Source: Mytilus galloprovincialis (lineage: Eukaryota; Mollusca; Bivalvia; Mytilida; Mytilidae). Taken from it: DNA of 64,000 nucleotides. The position numbers and the translations under genes are program-made. Positions within the stretch are counted from its first letter, which is position 1; the number at the start of each line of letters is the position of its first letter. Below the pieces are notes generated by a model that saw nothing but the letters and a program-made list of their open reading frames with translations, searched no databases and was not told the origin of the DNA. The stretch lies in assembly GCF_965363235.1 (NCBI RefSeq), contig NC_134842.1:7157112-7221111 (forward strand). Reading direction: 5' to 3'. This document shows positions 1 through 11,396 of this stretch, one piece after another.

Positions 1-1235
1 ATATTTTCATCGATACTCTGGTTTCCTCAATAAATAAAAACTGAAAGCCACAAAATAGTTGAAAGTGGGGTTTAAAACCAATATATCAATGTATAACATA
101 GTAAACTCGTATGTTGGCTTTAAGTGTATTTACACATGTTTTATGTGTTATACATTAATGTATTTAATATAGACATATATTTATGTATTTAATATAGACA
201 TACATGTGTACACATTAAATATATTATATTAAAATGTGATAAATAAGTAAGATAAAGTAATTAATAAAACAAAATAACACTCACTGCAACAATCTGTACG
301 TCCAAAAATTTCTACGGCATTAATAACATACACATTCTGAAGGTCGACTGCCCACCAGGACCTCTGATTAGATACACTGTCTGAATGCGCGCAGATAAAA
401 CCATGATGATAAACAACTTCAGTAGCCAGAATATTCAAAACCATCGTGTATTATTTGTTAAGTTCATACGGAACATTTACCGGATAATGAACACAGGATT
501 GGTATTTTCCTTTAATTTTCTTTAATGTTTCTGAAGAAACTCCGACTGATATAAAAATATAGAATAGGTCATCAAGAAGAGATGCATAGTTTAATCTCAA
601 AGGAATGCCGACAATTTGTAAATAAAATCTACCTCCAAATTCAACAAAATCAAATAAACACTATATAGATTTTAGGCGTAGGAACATTTTTTTTTTATAG
701 ATTTACCTAACAATAACAACCTTCATCACTGTATACTTGTTATTGATCATTTAAAGACATCGATTGAGTGAAAATTCACTTGTATTACAGTTAAAGTAAT
801 TTGAAAATACAAATTTAAAAAACATAGTTATACATGTTTGCAATAATTTAACGGCAAAGTTTTACCATACAACAAGTATACATGAACTTTCCTGTAAAAA
901 AATCCTGCATACTAGAAAATCTTCATAAATGTACTACTATTGAATTATTGTTTTCTAGTACACTAATTGCAGATAATTTACCGTATGCAGTGACTTTTTC
1001 TACGAGACCTCTCGTACAAAAAAATATCGTAACTCTTTTCCGTCATATTTCTTTTGTGGTCTACGTGCTCTGTGGTGATTGGTATCAATATCATAATTCG
1101 GTAAGCTTCGACAAAGACTCAATTATTGATTAGCTTCAATCATTAAATGAATATCTTTCTCGATATGCGTTAATGATTCGTAGAAAATGTTAAAAAGAAA
1201 CGTGCATATACAGGACTCAGTGTATTATATATACA
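1..1235. other. AT-rich sequence left of duplication copy A
   Basis: Apart from the lectin-like exon, nothing here has recognisable coding or RNA structure. The 83-codon frame at 882-1133 has no domain I know. Similarity to the region at 39525 begins at about 1236, so this stretch lies outside the segmental duplication. Confidence 0.4.
285..444 (-). CDS. Exon of an F5/8C (fucolectin-like) lectin domain, partial
   Basis: On the minus strand this open stretch encodes a segment with SWWAVDLQNVYVINAVEIFG followed by RTDCC. The WW-x-VDL core followed by V/I-x-x-V-x-I and a DCC motif is the signature of F5/8 type C discoidin-like sugar-binding domains of the fucolectin/F-type lectin group, which are secreted recognition proteins. 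The reading frame runs directly into a good donor (A|GTGAGT, GT at 284-283), so this is one internal exon and the apparent tail past it (down to 229) is intron. I could not place the acceptor; the first in-frame ATG at 444 may not be a true start. The rest of the gene would lie left of the window or in exons not recognised here. Confidence 0.55.
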
Positions 1236-1749
1236 TGCATTGGTTCAATAATTTCGATAACATTATAATTACAACTTATATGACTTTAACTGATATTTGT
1301 ATTTTTACAGATGAATGAATACTTTTTGTTGATGACAACACTTTTAATTATTTAATGCAGTCACACTTTACAATTTCGACATGGGTGAAAGTATTCACAT
1401 TTTCATTATATGTTTGTATAGACGTTATCAGGCATTGAAAAAAATAATTTAAAAATGTATAATAATTAGCTGTCAACGGTAAATACATTGCTTCTGAATC
1501 ACTAAAGCATTAAACGCCGAGTTTACGACCCCTATTACAGTTTCGGCCTTTCCTAGCAGCAGTCAAAACTAATTCTTCAGACGAAGCAAGAATTTACGTA
1601 TTTATTTTTGTTATTCTAAACTTCCACATCTTCGTTGTACAGACAGCGATTTGGGTGAAGCATACAAGACAAAAGAATGTAAAGTATTATGCATATAACA
1701 CTAATTGTCGTTCGGTGTAAAAAAACATAATAAAACAAAAACAGTTACA

Positions 1750-2230
1750 CTTGGTTTAATAGCTACCTTGTTGCTCACAAGGAAGCTATTTAACCAAGAG
1801 TTCCAAATGATGAAATTGAAATCATCCGTTCGTTCATTTTACGGACGTCATCACGAGTTGGTTGACCGTTATGGAATAACCGTTTCACAGATGATATTGG
1901 ATATGTTCATCACGTCATAACTACAATCCCCTTCCCTTTCATGAATGTGACCCACGAATTAGACTATTTATCGGGTTTGTAATAACATGAGCAACACGAC
2001 GGGTGCCACATGTGGAGAAGGATCTGCTTACTCTTCTGGAGCACCTGAGATCACTCCCAGTTTTTGGTGGGGTTCGTGTTGCTTCGTCTTTAGTTTCGTA
2101 TGTTGTGTCATGTGTACTATTATATTTATGTTTGTCTTTTTATTTTTAGCCATGGCGTTGTCAGTTTATTTTCGATTTATGAGTTTGACTGTCCCTTTGG
2201 TATCTTTCGCCCCTCTTTTACAAATTGGCA
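1750..2230 (+). mobile_element. 3' end of a reverse-transcriptase element (fragment)
   Basis: Reads (in + orientation) as the extreme C-terminal end of the same reverse-transcriptase protein found at 43398-44190 (minus) and 60690-60909 (plus): FYGRHHELVDRYGITVSQM, stop, then the shared 3' untranslated stretch ending near GTCCCTTTGGTATCTTTCG. Copy B lacks this piece: the flanks at about 1750 and 2231 meet at about 40050. So it inserted in A after the duplication, or was lost from B. No complete domain remains. Confidence 0.7.
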
Positions 2231-2239
2231 GTAAATAAG

Positions 2240-2460
2240 AATAAGTGATTTAAAAAGGCAACACCATGGTAAAGGGATGAAGTGATGAAATTCAAACACA
2301 AGACAAAACATAAAGGAGGAGCTTCTGAATGTCAAAAACGAATGACAACAAACACTACCAGGCAAACTAAAGATTAAACAATACAATCTCAATCAATTGT
2401 GTTGGATTATCTCTAGTGCTCCAGAATGGGAGACAGATCTTCCTTATCTAGTGGCACTAT
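2240..2460 (-). repeat. Old, diverged tail fragment of the same RT element
   Basis: Reversed and degraded match to the element's 3' tail (CAACACCATGG ... AACTAAAGATTAAACAATACAAT ... GTGCTCCAGAATGGG, given as separate pieces). It is present at the equivalent place in copy B (about 40075-40300), so it predates the block duplication. Confidence 0.5.
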
Positions 2461-3329
2461 CTTCCATTTATAAAGAATAATCAGTTATGTAATTTGTTTA
2501 GATAGTATCATGACAGGAATTACAGTTTTTTAATAGGTGTTTATGTCAGGTGACATTACAAATACAGTGTAGACTTTGTTATGAAAGCTATGGAAATTTT
2601 CATTGTCAATGCTGCATACATAAAAAATCCAACATTTTAGAATTTGGAGGTTATATTTCAAATGAAACAATAATTTTTTCTCACGGGTAAAACGTGCCGT
2701 TTGTTTGTAAATTTTTAATAAGATAAAAATGAATAATTTGCTCGTTCAATACAGAAATATAAAACAAAAAGTACAGACAGGTTTTTTTAAAACTACTTTT
2801 GGGATCCCCTCCGGTTATGGGCGAATATCCTCCGCTTTTTTCGTCTTGTCTCCTATATTATTTAACAGGTTTAGTTGTAGGGTTAATTGTGATATGTGAA
2901 GTCCATTTTGATAATTATGTTGAACCAATTTTCAATTAACAACAAACTAATTCAGCATTTAATGATACTTTATAAGGAAAATTATCAGATCTTGTTTTAC
3001 ATAAAAAGTAAATGAAGTATTGCAAATGTATGTTTGACTATGTGATACTTTCCTGCTAAAGTATAACTTCTCATAAACAAAATCAATAACCCATATGTTG
3101 CAAATATTCTTTTATTTACTCTTCTTCTGTGTTATGCTGCGAATCAAGTTGAACATTCGGTGAATATATGCCCTATGTTTTAGAGACTCGAATATATCAA
3201 GCTAGTCAATAAACACATCAAAAAAATTATTTAAAGTTTTAAGTTGTACTAATTCATTTTATTAATATTCATTCAAAGATGTAATATGTAGATTCAGGTC
3301 AAAGTGAAATATATCCGATTCTGGTGTAT

Positions 3330-3495
3330 TCTGGGATGAAAAACTAATCCAAGCAACTTATGTTAAGTCAACCAGTTGTATACCATGATAAGCAAACGCA
3401 AAACCGTGAAGAAATATGTTTTAAAATCAATGTGCTACTTAGTAACTGCGCTTTTAAACAAAAATATTATAGTGTATGTTAAAAGACTTATTCAG
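3330..3495 (+). promoter_or_regulatory. Probable 5'UTR exon / promoter-proximal block of DYNLL A1
   Basis: A block beginning CTGGGATGAAAAACTAATCC and ending at CAG|GTAAG (GT at 3496) occurs upstream of all four DYNLL genes (also 16229, 41226, 51277) and always ends in a good splice donor. Each coding exon is preceded by a pyrimidine-rich stretch and AG. The simplest reading is a non-coding first exon followed by an intron (here 3496-3957). The transcription start is not determined and no clear TATA box is visible. Confidence 0.55.
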
Positions 3496-3965
3496 GTAAG
3501 CGATATTGACATTTTTTCAAATATTGAATTATAAATTAAATACAATGTATACTGTTCATTTTATCAACCAGGCAGATATCATCAGATGAAATATTTTCTG
3601 AAACAGGAGTCAATTTCGTAATAAGATATAGCAAACATTCATTGAATTTATAATATCTATTACTATAAGTATGTATTGGTAAGATAAATAACCAGTTCAT
3701 GCATATCGCCACTATCCAGTTAAAACAGTCTGGATATTGTTGAAGTCATTGAAAATGTTATATTTACGTACATTGGCATCTCATCAATGCTTGCAATTTT
3801 ATTAGTATTTGATATCTGCAACGTTAAGGTCAAATTACCATCTTGTGCATTGGCAATATGAAACGAATGTTATCATAACACTATATGTTTTGTTCTATCT
3901 GAGGCAAATTGCAATTGTTCAACAGATATTTCTATAGTGTTTTTTTATTTATTTTAGCTGACACC

Positions 3966-4235
3966 ATGAGTGATCAAAAAGCTGTTGTTAAAAGTGCTGA
4001 TATGTCAGAAGATATGCAACAAGATGCTGTTGACTGTTCTACACAAGCTCTAGAGAAATTCAACATCGAAAAAGATATTGCCGCATACATCAAAAAGGAA
4101 TTTGATAAAAAGTATAACCCAACATGGCACTGTATCGTTGGACGGAATTATGGCAGTTATGTTACACATGAAACCAAACATTTTATATATTTTTACTTGG
4201 GACAAGTTGCAATTCTATTGTTCAAATCTGGATAG
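3966..4235 (+). CDS. DYNLL: Dynein light chain LC8-type (copy A1)
   Basis: An 89-residue protein, the usual family length, ending in the family's [16 protein letters not shown]8 is a homodimeric hub that binds short TQT-like peptides in two grooves and is a light chain of cytoplasmic and axonemal dynein and myosin V. Visible family features: [12 protein letters not shown] near the N-terminus, [26 protein letters not shown] with His55 (dimer-interface, pH-sensitive in known LC8s), and Ser88 near the C-terminus. Start chosen at ATG 3966, eight bases after the acceptor (AG 3956-3957); upstream codons of the open frame are intronic. Oddity: residue 62 is Tyr (GRNYGSY) where the other three copies have Phe (GRNFGSY). 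Its partner in copy B is the gene at 42149. Confidence 0.95.
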   Translation: MSDQKAVVKSADMSEDMQQDAVDCSTQALEKFNIEKDIAAYIKKEFDKKYNPTWHCIVGRNYGSYVTHETKHFIYFYLGQVAILLFKSG

Positions 4236-4383
4236 TAAAGGAAATTAAGTTAACAATTAAACACATTTGAAAAGCATAAGGAATCGTTGTCATACTTGCA
4301 GAACTTGTTTGAACTTAGTCCAAATTTGAAAATAACTATACTTTTTTTACATAGATATGGCCGTTAGTCTGTTAACATCAGAT

Positions 4384-4389
4384 AATAAA
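4384..4389 (+). promoter_or_regulatory. Candidate polyadenylation signal of DYNLL A1
   Basis: Canonical AATAAA about 150 bases past the stop codon, in sequence conserved in copy B (44256-44261). In B an approximately 1.7-kb insertion separates it from the coding exon. Confidence 0.4.
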
Positions 4390-4450
4390 GTCTTGAACCA
4401 TAATATTTTTCTCCAAATTCTAAGCGAGTTCTGTTGTACAACTCCTTTTT

Positions 4451-5192
4451 TCCCATCACTTTGCGTCCGGCGTCCGTCGTCGTCCGTCGTTGTCCGGCGT
4501 CGTTAACTTTTACAAAAATCTTCTCCTCTGAAACTGCTGGGCCAAATTAAACCAAGCTTGGCCACAATCATCATTGGGGTATCTAGTTTAAAAAATGTGT
4601 GGCGTGACCCCGCCTACCAACCAAGATGGCCGCCATGGCTAAAAATTGAACATAGAGGGGAAATGTAGATTTTGGATTATAACTCAAAAACCAAAGCATG
4701 TAGAGCAAATCGGACGGGATAAAATTGTTTATCAGGTCAAGATCTATCTGCCCTGTAATTTTCAGATGTTGGGTTGTTGGGTTGCTGCCTCCAAATTAGT
4801 AATTTTAAGGAAATTTTGCAGATTTTGGTTAGTATCTTGAATATTATTATAGATAGAGATAAACTGTAAACAGTAATTATGTTCAGCAAAATAAGATCTA
4901 CAAATAAGTCAACATGACCAAAATTTTCAATTGACCCCTTAAGGAGTTATTGCCCTTTATAGTCAATTGCTAACAACTTTTTCGTCATGTTTTTAGGAAA
5001 TATTTTCACTGTAATTACTGGGCCAAGTTCATTATAGAGAGAAATATTTGTAGCAACAAGAATGTTCAGTAAAGAAAGATCTACAAACACATCACCATCA
5101 CAAAAACACCATTTTGTCATGAATTTATCTGTGTCCATTGATAATATGCACATAGACCAAGGTGAGCGACACAGGCTCTTAAGAGCCTCTAG
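4451..5192 (+). mobile_element. Non-autonomous Helitron-like element
   Basis: Starts with TC (TCCCATCACTTTGCGTCCGG) after a T, contains a GTCCGTCGTC-rich head, and ends with a perfect stem GGCTCTT/AAGAGCC (5174-5187) followed by TCTAG and then T. 5'-TC, a 3' hairpin and CTRR-3' inserted between T and T is the Helitron structure. Copy B has the empty site (about 44318: ...ACTCCCCTT|TACAC...), and no target duplication is seen, as expected for Helitrons. 742 bp with no Rep/helicase coding. I recall similar repeats as very common in bivalves. Confidence 0.75.
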
Positions 5193-5410
5193 TTACACTA
5201 TTCATTCCTATGAGCGAGATAAAAGGATGGAAAGCTTAATACTAGAAAAAAATGTTTTAATCCTTACTCATGTAAATGTGCCAATCACGAACATAGTAAA
5301 CGTTTGCCTTTATCTAAGGTGGGTTTACTCATGATTTAATGATACAATTGCAAATTGATTGATATCTCTTGTCTAACATTTAAACACATCTGGTTAACAT
5401 ACAATCATTA

Positions 5411-5891
5411 CACAGGCAAATTTTATTCACATCAATTTCACGTGAATTTAAATTCATGTGAATCTCACGTGAAATTCACGTGAATTTCACCTCAAACGAG
5501 CTTATACGTGAAACTCACGTGAAATCAGTTTATGTGAATTTCACATAAATCTCATGTTAAATTCGCGTGAAATTCACATGAAAATTACATGAAATTTGTT
5601 CACGTGAAATTCACATGAATTTTCAAAATAAAGTTATTCAAACAACATCTAAATTTTAAAATCCAAGTAAAATCATAAAAAAATACAATTTTTTTTTTAA
5701 AAGTTCACGTGAAATTCATGTGAAATTTTTCACGTGAGAATTATGTGAATCTCAATTCACGTGAAATTCACATGAAAATTTTCACGTGAGTTTCATGTAT
5801 AAGCTCGTTTGAGGTGATTCTAACGTGAAATTTTTCACGTGAATTTCATGTGAGATTCATGTGAAATTCACGTGAGCAAATTTTGCCTGTG
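5411..5891. mobile_element. Foldback MITE with TA target duplication, CACGTG-rich
   Basis: Both ends read CACAGGCAAA inward, and long imperfect inverted arms (about 200 bp each) share the core CACCTCAAACGAGCTTATAC. It is flanked by TA on each side, and copy B (about 44537) has a single TA at the empty site. TA duplication plus inverted repeats suggests a Tc1/mariner-type non-autonomous element. The arms are built from TTCACGTGAA-like units, and I count about eleven CACGTG E-box palindromes. No coding capacity. Confidence 0.85.
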
Positions 5892-5934
5892 TACATGATA
5901 TTTCTATATACTTAATAAATACATAACGAAAAAC

Positions 5935-6260
5935 TAAACAACACAGAGTTTATAAGCGAACACCAATGGCTAAAAAGGAAAAAGACCAAAAGACAAACAA
6001 AAGTACACAAAACACAACATAGAAAACTTAATACTTAGCATGCAACACGAACGCCTCCAGAAACTTGGGTTAATTCCATGTGCTCCGGAAGGGTAAGCAG
6101 ATTCTGGTGGCACCCGTTGTATTGCTCCTGTAAGTATCAATTTAGTGATAAGTTTTATTTGCTGAAAAGTGGACGGGATTGCAGTTAACACAAATGGAAC
6201 ATATCCGTCGTCATCTGTGAAACATATATTCCATACCGGTCATCCTACTCGTGAAAATTC
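5935..6260 (-). repeat. Older tail fragment of the RT element
   Basis: Reverse-strand match to the 3' tail seen at 43140-43330 (pieces such as AAAACTTAATACTTAGCATG and GTGCTCCGGAAGGGTAAGCA). It is also in copy B at 44575-44900, so it predates the duplication. The apparent 73-codon frame at 5970-6191 is inside this repeat and is not a gene. Confidence 0.6.
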
Positions 6261-6739
6261 GAAGTAATGATTTTAACTTGATGTTTGAGTCAGAACACAT
6301 TAAAACGAGTTACAAGTATACACACACTGTATTTTCTGTAGTTTAATCAACAATACCTTTCCTGAACATTGTTTGGTTTAAATATGCTTTTGATGGTAGA
6401 CATATTTTATTTATTAAGATATGAAAAGGATTGAGCAATAGGCACAGCTTATAAAAGCTCTCTCCACATTACATAAACAAGGTATTAATCATAGGTTAAC
6501 AGCTTTATTTCAAAAAATAGAACTCAGCACACATAAACAAATACATATTAACAGTATTATTTACAAAATGTATATTATATAAAAGTATGTAAGCACGTAA
6601 TCATCAGATATTCAAACTACATTGAAACCTGTATATATCATCACCATTTATATGTTATTGGTAATATTTATTAACAATTAGGTTTTGAACTAAACAGAGC
6701 AAATTTAGAAGAATAGATTAAATAGTTTTTGAGAAAAAA

Positions 6740-7075
6740 AAACAGCACTGTCCCAGGTTAGAGGGAGGATTGGGCGTCCACCAACATGTTTAACCCCGCC
6801 ACATTATGTATGTATGTGCCTGTCTCAAGTTAGGAGCCTATAATTCAGTAGTTGTCAATTGTTACTGTGTTATATATTTGTTTTTCGTTCATTATTTTGT
6901 ACATAGATTGGGCAAAATAGTTTTCACGTTTGAATTGTTTTACATTTGTCATTTCGGGGCCTTCTATAGCTGACTATGCGGTATTGTCTTTGCTCATTGT
7001 TGAAGGCCGTACGGTGTAATTTGGTGTCTTGTGAAGAATTTTCTCATTGGCAATTATACCACATCTCATTTTTAT
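6740..7075 (+). repeat. Interspersed mussel-type repeat
   Basis: Contains the series GGTTAGAGGGAGGATTGGGC, TTTCGGGGCCTTCTATAGCT, GTTGAAGGCCGTACGGTG and ends near TCTCATTGGCAATTATACCA. The same text, more or less complete, recurs at 28440-28800, 34744-35243 (reverse) and 42540-42730. It is absent from the equivalent site in copy B (about 45755), so it is a post-duplication insertion in A or a loss in B. Confidence 0.7.
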
Positions 7076-7079
7076 AAAC

Positions 7080-9230
7080 AAACAAACAATGTAAAAATGT
7101 ACTTTTTCAAACAAACCGAAGAGCATCACAGAAAAATTTCTGAACAGATTTTAAAATAGCGATACTGTGTGTGTTAGTGCTATGAGATTCCATGTATATC
7201 TTGGCAGTGCTTGTGATGACGATTATATCAAACGTTACACACTTCATTTTTGTTCTTTTCCAAAAGTTCTCTCGGTTGCTTTTTTTCGCGTTTTGAAAGT
7301 ATTCGATTTCAAAATTTCTTTTTCCGCCAACAAAATCATGATTTCACCTTTACCAGTAGAAACTAAGGCAAATATCACAATGTAATATGTCTTTCAAACC
7401 CACACCCTGAATAAACGATCTAAATAGTATATAAAATAAAATTGCATACATAGTTACTGCTATTGAAATCCATCACAGATGAATAAACTTTTTATAATGA
7501 TGTAAATACATTCCTTTCATGTCGTCACACATAACAGTTTTGATATGGATGAAAATAATTTCATACTTATTTCATATTGATGGCGGTTAAATAGGAGAAA
7601 AAGTCATCCATCCGAGGAAAATATTGATTATAAAATGTATCTATTACTAATGGCAAAGGTAAATACAATATGTATTTTAAAAGAAATACATTAGTTATCT
7701 GTAATTTCAAATGTCAAAAAGTGGCCGATGTCACTTAATATACCAGATAATATGAATCAAGTGTATAGTATTTTGGTACTGTTTTTTGTAAATTTAATTA
7801 CATATGTGTTTTTCTTCTATGAACACTCGTGTTACCTTCAACCTCCTTTCTAATTGCCTTTTGGTACTGACCAGAAAACATTACCAATCCATGGCCAAAA
7901 TTGTGTTTTATATTCATTGGTATTTGAAGTAATTGGCTGAGCTTATGTCCTTCTTACGGTGCTATTTGTCTATAAATTATTAATGAAAATAGAACATTCA
8001 AGACTTAACTTACATGAGTTTTTTTTATTATTATAATACCTGTTTAATATTTTTATTCGGAGTAAAAAGTATCGGTGGTAGAACAGTTTAATAATAAGAT
8101 AAGAAATATATTCGATATCATAAAAGTTGTGATATTCTATTTAAACTATATGAATACTTGTGATTTCACAAACATTAACAGACATTTAACATACAATTTG
8201 AAGCAACTATTTCATTGCATAGTTTAAAATAATTGATTATGCATTCTTGGTTCGAAATAGTTTAAAAGAACTGGTTATGTATTGTTTGGTTCCGATCGAC
8301 TAATAAAAAAGATTAAATAAAATTTAAGATACTTTTGAGGCCAACCAGTTGTACAGTCAATTTAATAAAATGTAATGTAGTGTCATATCAAAAAGTTAAT
8401 CTAAAGATTAAAGTTAAATTGATAAATAAATTATGAATAATTTCGTTTTCAAATGAACAAACGCTTGTAATGAAATGAAAACATCATTTTGAGGTAAGAT
8501 ACTAAATAAAGCTTTAAGTGATTCTCTACAGATCTGTATTAAAAATAAATCACGGACAGATTGATTTTAATTCAAACTAATGACAGATACTAGGCTATAA
8601 TTTGGTACGCAAGACGCGATTTCCTCGTCAAGTGCAATCGAATCAAGGAGTTGGAAAGCGAGATCAAAGACAAGGTTGAAGAGCATCGAAAATAGAAATT
8701 ATCTATAAACTTATTATAGAAAAACAAGAATTTTAATACAGAATGTTTGGTACCAATTTGTTTTAAACTCAAGCTTGCTTTCGAAGAGAAGTAAAACAAC
8801 CAATTAACAGTCGTTGGTCGTTGAATAAAAGCATGGTTAAGGTAATGAGATGAAAAGTCGTCAGTGATAAACAGCTACAGACATCTACAGCCGCACACCG
8901 TTAGATTAAGAACTATTACTAAAAGCAGAAGCGTTTTTCTTTTAAGAAAGAGTCTGTGTTCAGATCCTTGTAAATGGTACAATGTGGTATTTAAACCTAG
9001 TTTGCCTAACCACCTTCTTTGGTCTTTACCTACATTAAATATGGCTTAAACTGTTTGAAATTCAATTTTGCCATCTTTTAATCTACATACTGCTTTACCA
9101 GTAGCAAGTATGTATTAAACAATAAATAGTGAAAGATATTACAAAAGAATGTAGACTAAATTATGGCAATGTGGCCATATACGTTTGCTAAAGTTGATTC
9201 AGAGGAAAATGTTAAAATGTTTTGTCGTCT
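7080..9230. other. Non-coding block conserved between copies A and B
   Basis: Aligns closely with 45740-47860. No recognisable domain. A 72-codon frame at 7167-7385 survives as a 71-codon frame at 45792-46007 with the same end (NITM/KITM), but it resembles no family I know. 8600-8690 is a variant of a common repeat (also 47240-47340). I see no RNA gene. Confidence 0.4.
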
Positions 9231-9310
9231 GAGATATTAAGTGAAAAGTCTGGTTCGCAAGGGCGAACACATTCAATTTTCGACGGGTTTCGCGGACTGA
9301 CAGCATAGAT
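9162..9310. repeat. Module duplicated at 15851-16015 (older internal duplication)
   Basis: Shares GGCAATGTGGCCA, AAGTTGATTCAG, GTCGTCT and ATTCAATTTTCGACGGGTTT with 15851-16015 in copy A, and with 47785-47863 and 50895-51070 in copy B. It marks the older duplication that gave each block two DYNLL units. In B the first module is cut at 47863 by a BEL element. Confidence 0.65.
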
Positions 9311-9990
9311 CCAAAGTAAGTGACTTGTTTTAAACGAGTCATTTTTTAAATATTTGTTATGTTAAGTAGCACAATAGTTTGTGAGTACTATGAGGTTAAA
9401 ACAACATTATGTCGATTTTTTTAGTATTCACATAGTGATTGTCATGTATTTTAATGACTTATTTTTAATTAGTTGAACAATATACAGATCATATGGCACA
9501 CTGATTTCACTTAATTAGGACGATACGCATAAACCGATTTACCGCGTAACAAATAAATGTGTGTAGTCAATAGTAGTACGAGACCCTCTGTTTACACATC
9601 GCGGTTTATAATAGGGTTTGATTCACTCATTTTTAGTCTTTTCCTTCAATGTTCTGTGAACTGTTGTTTTTCGGTTCATTTGTTTAATTTTCCATTGTGA
9701 TGTGTGTTTTTCTCTCTCTCTCTCGATTTATTGTATTTGATTGCCCCTTGGTATATTATCCTAGTTGTTTACCTTCTGTTTACACATGCCGATTCATAAT
9801 GGGGCTCGATTCACACAATGTTTTCTTTTCTTTTAGAATACCTGGTACTTTCAATGACAAAATTGAAGTATGGACAATATACTTGATCAAAAGTGTAATA
9901 AAATGGATTTTTAATGGTGTATTAACTATAGATAATGTAATCAATGTTTGTATCTATATTATAAAAATCTGGTATACGTGTCAATGTTAC

Positions 9991-10140
9991 AGGGAAAACG
10001 GTACTATTACATTTTCCAAGCATTAGGTTGGCCTTTTGTGTACAAAAGACAGGTGAAGGAAGTCAACTCAGGAGCGCCGTGATTTGATGTATATTGTTAA
10101 TATTGTCGCCTATGGCAGAATCAATAGTAGCGTTTTCCCT
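9991..10140. mobile_element. Short inverted-repeat element (family related to 11397-11834)
   Basis: Begins AGGGAAAACGGTACTATT and ends with its near complement (AATAGTAGCGTTTTCCCT). It shares its left 100 bases (ATTAGGTTGGCCTTTTGTGT, GGCGCCGTGAT-like text) with the larger copy at 11397. Probably a 150-bp deletion derivative of a MITE. No target duplication is evident. Confidence 0.6.
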
Positions 10141-11396
10141 ATTCTCAGGAACATATATAAACTGTTCCCAGCTATACTCAAGATAGCAAGGGAAATCAAA
10201 ATTAATCAGACTTCAGTCATATTATACTATTTTGAAGTACATTTGATTTTCATCACAAAGAATAGAATTTTTTAAATGAGAACAGTACTGTGTTGAGAAA
10301 AGTGCTGAGTCATCATTATAAGTCAAATTGATGGGTACTGATATAAAACTTTATTTTAGGATTTCAATATTAACTATATTGTATAAACTGCACCAAACTA
10401 TTCTTCTTTTGTATTTGTTTTCTCCTTTTGTAATGATTGATTCAATTGGAAACCCCAGAATTCAAGTCGCGACAAATATTTTTAACCATATATTTGCTTT
10501 TTTTGCTGTGCTAAATTCCCTAAATGCATCACTTGAGTATTTCTCTAGGCATAATATTTTAAAATAGGAAATTGTCTGGTTAAGTTTGTAATGTTTATGG
10601 AGTAAGACAATATTTGGTCATACTAAAAGCATTTTCAGTGTTAAAATTGTCTAATTTAAGAAAAAAAGAGGCCCACCGCAGGCTAAATTTAGATAGAATT
10701 TGTACACTCCTATGTAAAGGATTGCTCACATTGTTGGCAATTTATGCAGCAAATATTTCAGTAGTGCTTCATTTTGTAGTCTCTATCTTTTATTATATCA
10801 GGCATATAGAATTTGTCATTTTATACTGTCTGAGAGGACTTTTGTTGGAAACTAATACTCCCAAGGGACATAATTCAGCTTTTTCATACATTAATACAGG
10901 TAACAAAGGCATCTTTAAAGCTTAGTATTTTGCATATTAAATAATTTAAGTGTCTAATATCTTTGTTTTTATCATCCCTTTGACAGAAATATAGATTTTA
11001 TAACAATCTCTATAATTTTGCACCACAATATGGCATATACTAAAGCATGGAATGGAGATTAGTATGGAAAATCTTGAATTTCTACTTTTGTCGTAAATTT
11101 TGGATAAAATGAATACAAATTGAATGGAATTGTCATTTTTATCTGTTTTAATGGAACTGTTTATTATTCTTTTTAAATGAGATAAGATATGACTGGATAC
11201 AGGTTGTTTATTTGGCCGTATCTGAAAGAAGTAGAGAAAGAGGTAAACCAGCATGTAGGGGTGGGGACAAAAAATGATCCATGTTTCTTTAAGTAATGGG
11301 GACATACAAGTATTTATTAAAGCCAAGGTTTTCACAATAACCCAGTATTGCATTAATAGTGCCATAAGAATTCTTTATAGCTTTATGTCACAGTAT

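Noticed and set aside
5411-5891. CRISPR-like array of TTCACGTGAA-type units
   Set aside because: The units are irregular and form inverted arms with a TA duplication, in a eukaryotic context; this is a foldback transposon.
9697-10275. Frames of 109 and 63 codons on the plus strand
   Set aside because: They run into the inverted-repeat element at 9991-10140 and resemble no protein family.
10946-11365. 139-codon minus-strand frame
   Set aside because: No recognisable domain and no splice or neighbour support; AT-rich chance frame is more likely.
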